DNA of 64,000 bases, taken from Capnocytophaga sputigena (lineage in GTDB: Bacteria > Bacteroidota > Bacteroidia > Flavobacteriales > Flavobacteriaceae). Position numbers and translations under genes: made by a program. This document shows, piece by piece, positions 61,271-64,000 of this stretch. Where the stretch lies: assembly GCF_900446695.1 (NCBI RefSeq), contig NZ_UAVP01000003.1:620001-684000 (forward strand), in the 5' to 3' direction. The number at the start of each line of letters is the position of its first letter. The stretch's first letter is position 1. Under the pieces are notes generated by a model. That model did no database searches and was not told where the DNA came from. It saw only the letters and a program-made list of their open reading frames with translations.

Positions 61271-64000
61271 TTACAACCATTTTACCAAGGCAAAATCTTG
61301 ACGGTGTGGCAATAAATTATTTTTAGGGAAAATTCGTATTGCCAAGTGTAAAGCGCCTGGATATTCGGAAGCAATCTCTAATTGATAAGTAGCTTTATTA
61401 CCTTCTTGCGCTGCTACTGTGAACTCAGTTGTAGAGAGGACTTTGAATTTATCGTCTTTTTGTTGAGCGACTACAAGTTCTACCCCTACATCTTCAGGGC
61501 GCAAATCACCTAATTCTAAAGTGATTTCACCTTTGTAAGTTTTACCGATAGAAATAAGTTGCTCGTTGCGATTAGGCACTTTGAAATCGGCTACCTTTAT
61601 ATTATCCCATTCTTGAGTTACTTTGCGTTTCCAATTAGAGAGCTCAATAGCTGTAGCAAACTTATTGTCTTTCAGTTTGGTAACGCGTTCAGTCATCGGG
61701 TAATAATATTGGTTTTCGTAATCGGTGAGCATACGAGTAGTGGTGAAATTCACGGCTACTTTGGCTATCGTGTTTTTGATAAGGGCGCACCAACGAGATG
61801 AAATACCATCTTTATTCTTATCATAGAATATAGGTGCGATTTCGTCTTCGATGATGTTATAAATCGTCTCGGCATCCATTTCGTCCTGATACTGTTGGTT
61901 TTCGTAGGAACGTTCCATAGGTAGCGCCCAACCAGCATCTTCGCGGTAGCCTTCTACCCACCAACCATCGAGCACACTGAAGTGCATTGTGCCATTCATC
62001 GCTGCTTTTTCACCACTGGTTCCAGAGGCTTCAAGCGGACGTGTAGGGGTGTTCATCCACACATCGACTCCTTGTACCATGTGGCGTGCGAGTTCCATAT
62101 CGTAGTTAGGTATGAACAATATTTTACCTAAGAACTGCGGCAATTTAGAGATTTCGACGATATTTTTAATCAAATCCTGACCCGCTTTATCGGCAGGGTG
62201 AGCTTTACCAGCAAATATAAACTGTACAGGGCGTTCAGGATTATTTATAATTCTATCTAATCGTTCTATATTGGTAAAGAGCAAGTGTGCGCGTTTGTAG
62301 GTTGCGAAGCGGCGTGCAAAACCAATAGTAAGGATATCTTCACGCAAATTCTCTTTGATTTCCACTAACTGACGCGGAGAGAAATAAGGTGTATTTTTCT
62401 CTAAACGCAATTTTTGTTCTACACGTCGCAAGAGTTTAGAACGGAGCGCAGTTTTGATTTCCCATACACGTTGATCGGATACTTTATAGATACCTTCAAA
62501 GCTCTTAGGGTCGTAGTGGTGCGTTTTGTAGTCTTTACCAAAGACTTCATTCTCTACTTCTTTCCAAAGACCGGCTGTCCAAGTAGGTTGGTGTACCCCA
62601 TTGGTCACATAGCTGATATGTAGTTCTTCAGGCATATAGCCAGGCCACAAGTCTTTGAGGATATCTTTGCTCACCTCACCGTGAAGCCAGCTCACACCAT
62701 TGACCTCTTGGGAGAGGTTGGCAGCGAGGTTACTCATTGAGAATTTCTCGTGAGGGTTGCTCAGGTTAATTTTACCGAGAGCGAGAATTTGTTCCCAATT
62801 CACGTGCAATTTATCGGTGTAACTTCCTAAATAAGCGCGTAATAATCCTTCTTCAAAAGCATCGTGACCTGCAGGTACAGGAGTGTGTGTAGTGAAGAGA
62901 GATGAGGCGCGTACTACTTCCATTGCTTCGGAGAAAGTAAGGTTGTTGTGTTCGATAAATTCGCTGAGACGTTCCAAACCTATAAAGGCAGCGTGACCTT
63001 CGTTGCAGTGGTAGATATCACTATTGATACCTAATTTACGCAACATTTTGATACCGCCTAAACCTAACAACATTTCTTGTTTGAGACGGTTTTCCCAGTC
63101 ACCACCGTATAAGTGGTGAGTGATAGAACGGTCGTCTTCGCGGTTGTTTTCGAAATCGGTATCGAGGAGATAGAGTTCTATACGACCTACATCGACACGC
63201 CATACACGAGCATAGAGGGTACGCCCAGGTAGTTCGATAGAAATTACTATCCACTTACCAGTCTCGGGGTCGAATACAGGGGTTACGGGTATTTTAGAGA
63301 AATCTTGAGCTTCGTAGTCGGCTTCTTGGTTACCTGCTGAGGACAGTTTTTGGGTGAAATAACCATAGCGGTATAACAAACCTACCCCAGTGATTTTGGT
63401 AGCTTTATCACTAGCTTCTTTTAGATAGTCGCCCGCTAAGATACCTAAACCTCCTGAATAGATTTTCAAAGAAGAGTGCAAGCCGTATTCCATACTAAAA
63501 TAAGAAATAGACGGACTTACCATTTCGGTTTTTTTAGCCATATATTCCTGAAAATCACCATATACTTTGGAGAGGTTACGCATAAATACCGCATCGTTTT
63601 CCAACTCTTTATAACGAGAGAGGGAGATGCTATCAAGCAAGGCAATAGGGTTTTTGCGCACTTCTATCCATTTTGCTTTATCAATGTATTTGAACACTTC
63701 GTAAGCCTCATCATTCCAGCACCACCATAGGTTTTTAGCGAGTCCTTCGAGAGGTTGCAAGGCTTCAGGGATAGCGCGGTGGATAATCACACTGCGCCAA
63801 TTAGGAGTGTTTACCACTTTAGATTTTTCTAAATAGGCTACACCATCGGTTTCTACCGGAGGAAGACTTTCTACTCTATCCTCTATATTTTCGAGGGTGA
63901 GTTCGTAACATTTGATATAGTACTGTACTAAGTTTTTCCAAAGAGCGATTTCGGAAACTTTACCGGCTGTTTCGCGCAATGCTTGAAAATCGTCATCTTT
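61271..64000 (-). CDS. glgP: Alpha-glucan phosphorylase, C-terminal part; frame continues beyond the window
   Basis: About 910 residues are visible and the frame is open to the right edge, so the start lies outside. The DUF3417 segment (PEALQPLEGLAKNLWWCWND, about 75-95) is followed by the phosphorylase body with ISYFSMEYGLHSSLKIYSGGLGILAGDYLKEASD, TTHTPVPAGHDAF and the PLP-lysine motif SGTSGEKAAMNG. The enzyme releases glucose-1-phosphate from glycogen or maltodextrin. About 65 residues before this domain (ALWKNLVQYYIKCYEL) belong to something else, possibly a fused glycogen synthase. A TTG codon at 63979 is not a convincing start. Confidence 0.92.
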   Translation of the reverse strand, partial: KDDDFQALRETAGKVSEIALWKNLVQYYIKCYELTLENIEDRVESLPPVETDGVAYLEKSKVVNTPNWRSVIIHRAIPEALQPLEGLAKNLWWCWNDEAYEVFKYIDKAKWIEVRKNPIALLDSISLSRYKELENDAVFMRNLSKVYGDFQEYMAKKTEMVSPSISYFSMEYGLHSSLKIYSGGLGILAGDYLKEASDKATKITGVGLLYRYGYFTQKLSSAGNQEADYEAQDFSKIPVTPVFDPETGKWIVISIELPGRTLYARVWRVDVGRIELYLLDTDFENNREDDRSITHHLYGGDWENRLKQEMLLGLGGIKMLRKLGINSDIYHCNEGHAAFIGLERLSEFIEHNNLTFSEAMEVVRASSLFTTHTPVPAGHDAFEEGLLRAYLGSYTDKLHVNWEQILALGKINLSNPHEKFSMSNLAANLSQEVNGVSWLHGEVSKDILKDLWPGYMPEELHISYVTNGVHQPTWTAGLWKEVENEVFGKDYKTHHYDPKSFEGIYKVSDQRVWEIKTALRSKLLRRVEQKLRLEKNTPYFSPRQLVEIKENLREDILTIGFARRFATYKRAHLLFTNIERLDRIINNPERPVQFIFAGKAHPADKAGQDLIKNIVEISKLPQFLGKILFIPNYDMELARHMVQGVDVWMNTPTRPLEASGTSGEKAAMNGTMHFSVLDGWWVEGYREDAGWALPMERSYENQQYQDEMDAETIYNIIEDEIAPIFYDKNKDGISSRWCALIKNTIAKVAVNFTTTRMLTDYENQYYYPMTERVTKLKDNKFATAIELSNWKRKVTQEWDNIKVADFKVPNRNEQLISIGKTYKGEITLELGDLRPEDVGVELVVAQQKDDKFKVLSTTEFTVAAQEGNKATYQLEIASEYPGALHLAIRIFPKNNLLPHRQDFALVKWL

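Overview
The window reads as chromosomal DNA of a low-to-moderate GC Flavobacteriia member of the Bacteroidota, most like Capnocytophaga. The pointers are SusC/SusD pairs, TonB receptors with SusC-type N-terminal domains, DUF3467 behind rpoC, DUF4197, DUF3822 and DUF6377 proteins, an OmpA protein with thrombospondin type 3 repeats, and start regions that carry the Bacteroidota promoter signature (TTTG or TTG, about 19-20 bases, TAnnTTTG) rather than strong Shine-Dalgarno sites. The genus is an inference. I saw no tRNA, rRNA, CRISPR array, transposase or prophage gene.

Layout. 1-350: start of a leftward SusC-like receptor. 800-8052: a small membrane protein leftward, then rightward DinB-like protein, thiL, Tat-type alkaline phosphatase, CDF metal exporter, WecA/MraY-like phosphoglycosyl transferase and rpoN (sigma-54), ending at a terminator shared with the next leftward genes. 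8166-19384: a leftward polysaccharide utilisation locus (DUF6377 sensor/regulator, SusC, SusD, GH30, SGNH esterase, GH3) whose enzyme set suggests beta-1,6-glucan, a yeast wall polymer. 19503-23855: a compact AT-rich defence cassette, Hachiman hamA-hamB followed at once by an AlbA_2/Schlafen-like ATPase gene, directly behind parC. 26530-37252: four tandem giant paralogues (859-919 residues, DUF6493-like) whose hinge is built from repeats also seen between genes. 37330-43073: M3 peptidase, DUF4197 lipoprotein, two related membrane proteins, DUF3822 protein and an anchored protein. 43198-47032: RecD/Pif1-like helicase, a solitary Hen1-type RNA 3'-end methyltransferase, a 2TM protein and folA. 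47134-50303: a TonB receptor under a TPP riboswitch with a visible terminator, and a beta-barrel protein. 50581-55182: rpoC plus a DUF3467 gene, without rpoB upstream. 55419-64000: a large lipoprotein, uvrC, OmpA/TSP3 protein and the C-terminal part of an alpha-glucan phosphorylase.

How it fits together. thiL and the TPP-controlled receptor indicate thiamine salvage or import coupled to TPP formation. The utilisation locus imports and degrades a beta-glucan, and the phosphorylase handles stored glucan. The likeliest under-described content is the three-gene Hachiman cassette, the DUF6493 array with repeat-built hinges, and the Hen1 enzyme without its usual Pnkp partner. Intergenic regions are rich in palindromic and word-like repeats, some of which act as terminators and some of which have entered reading frames.
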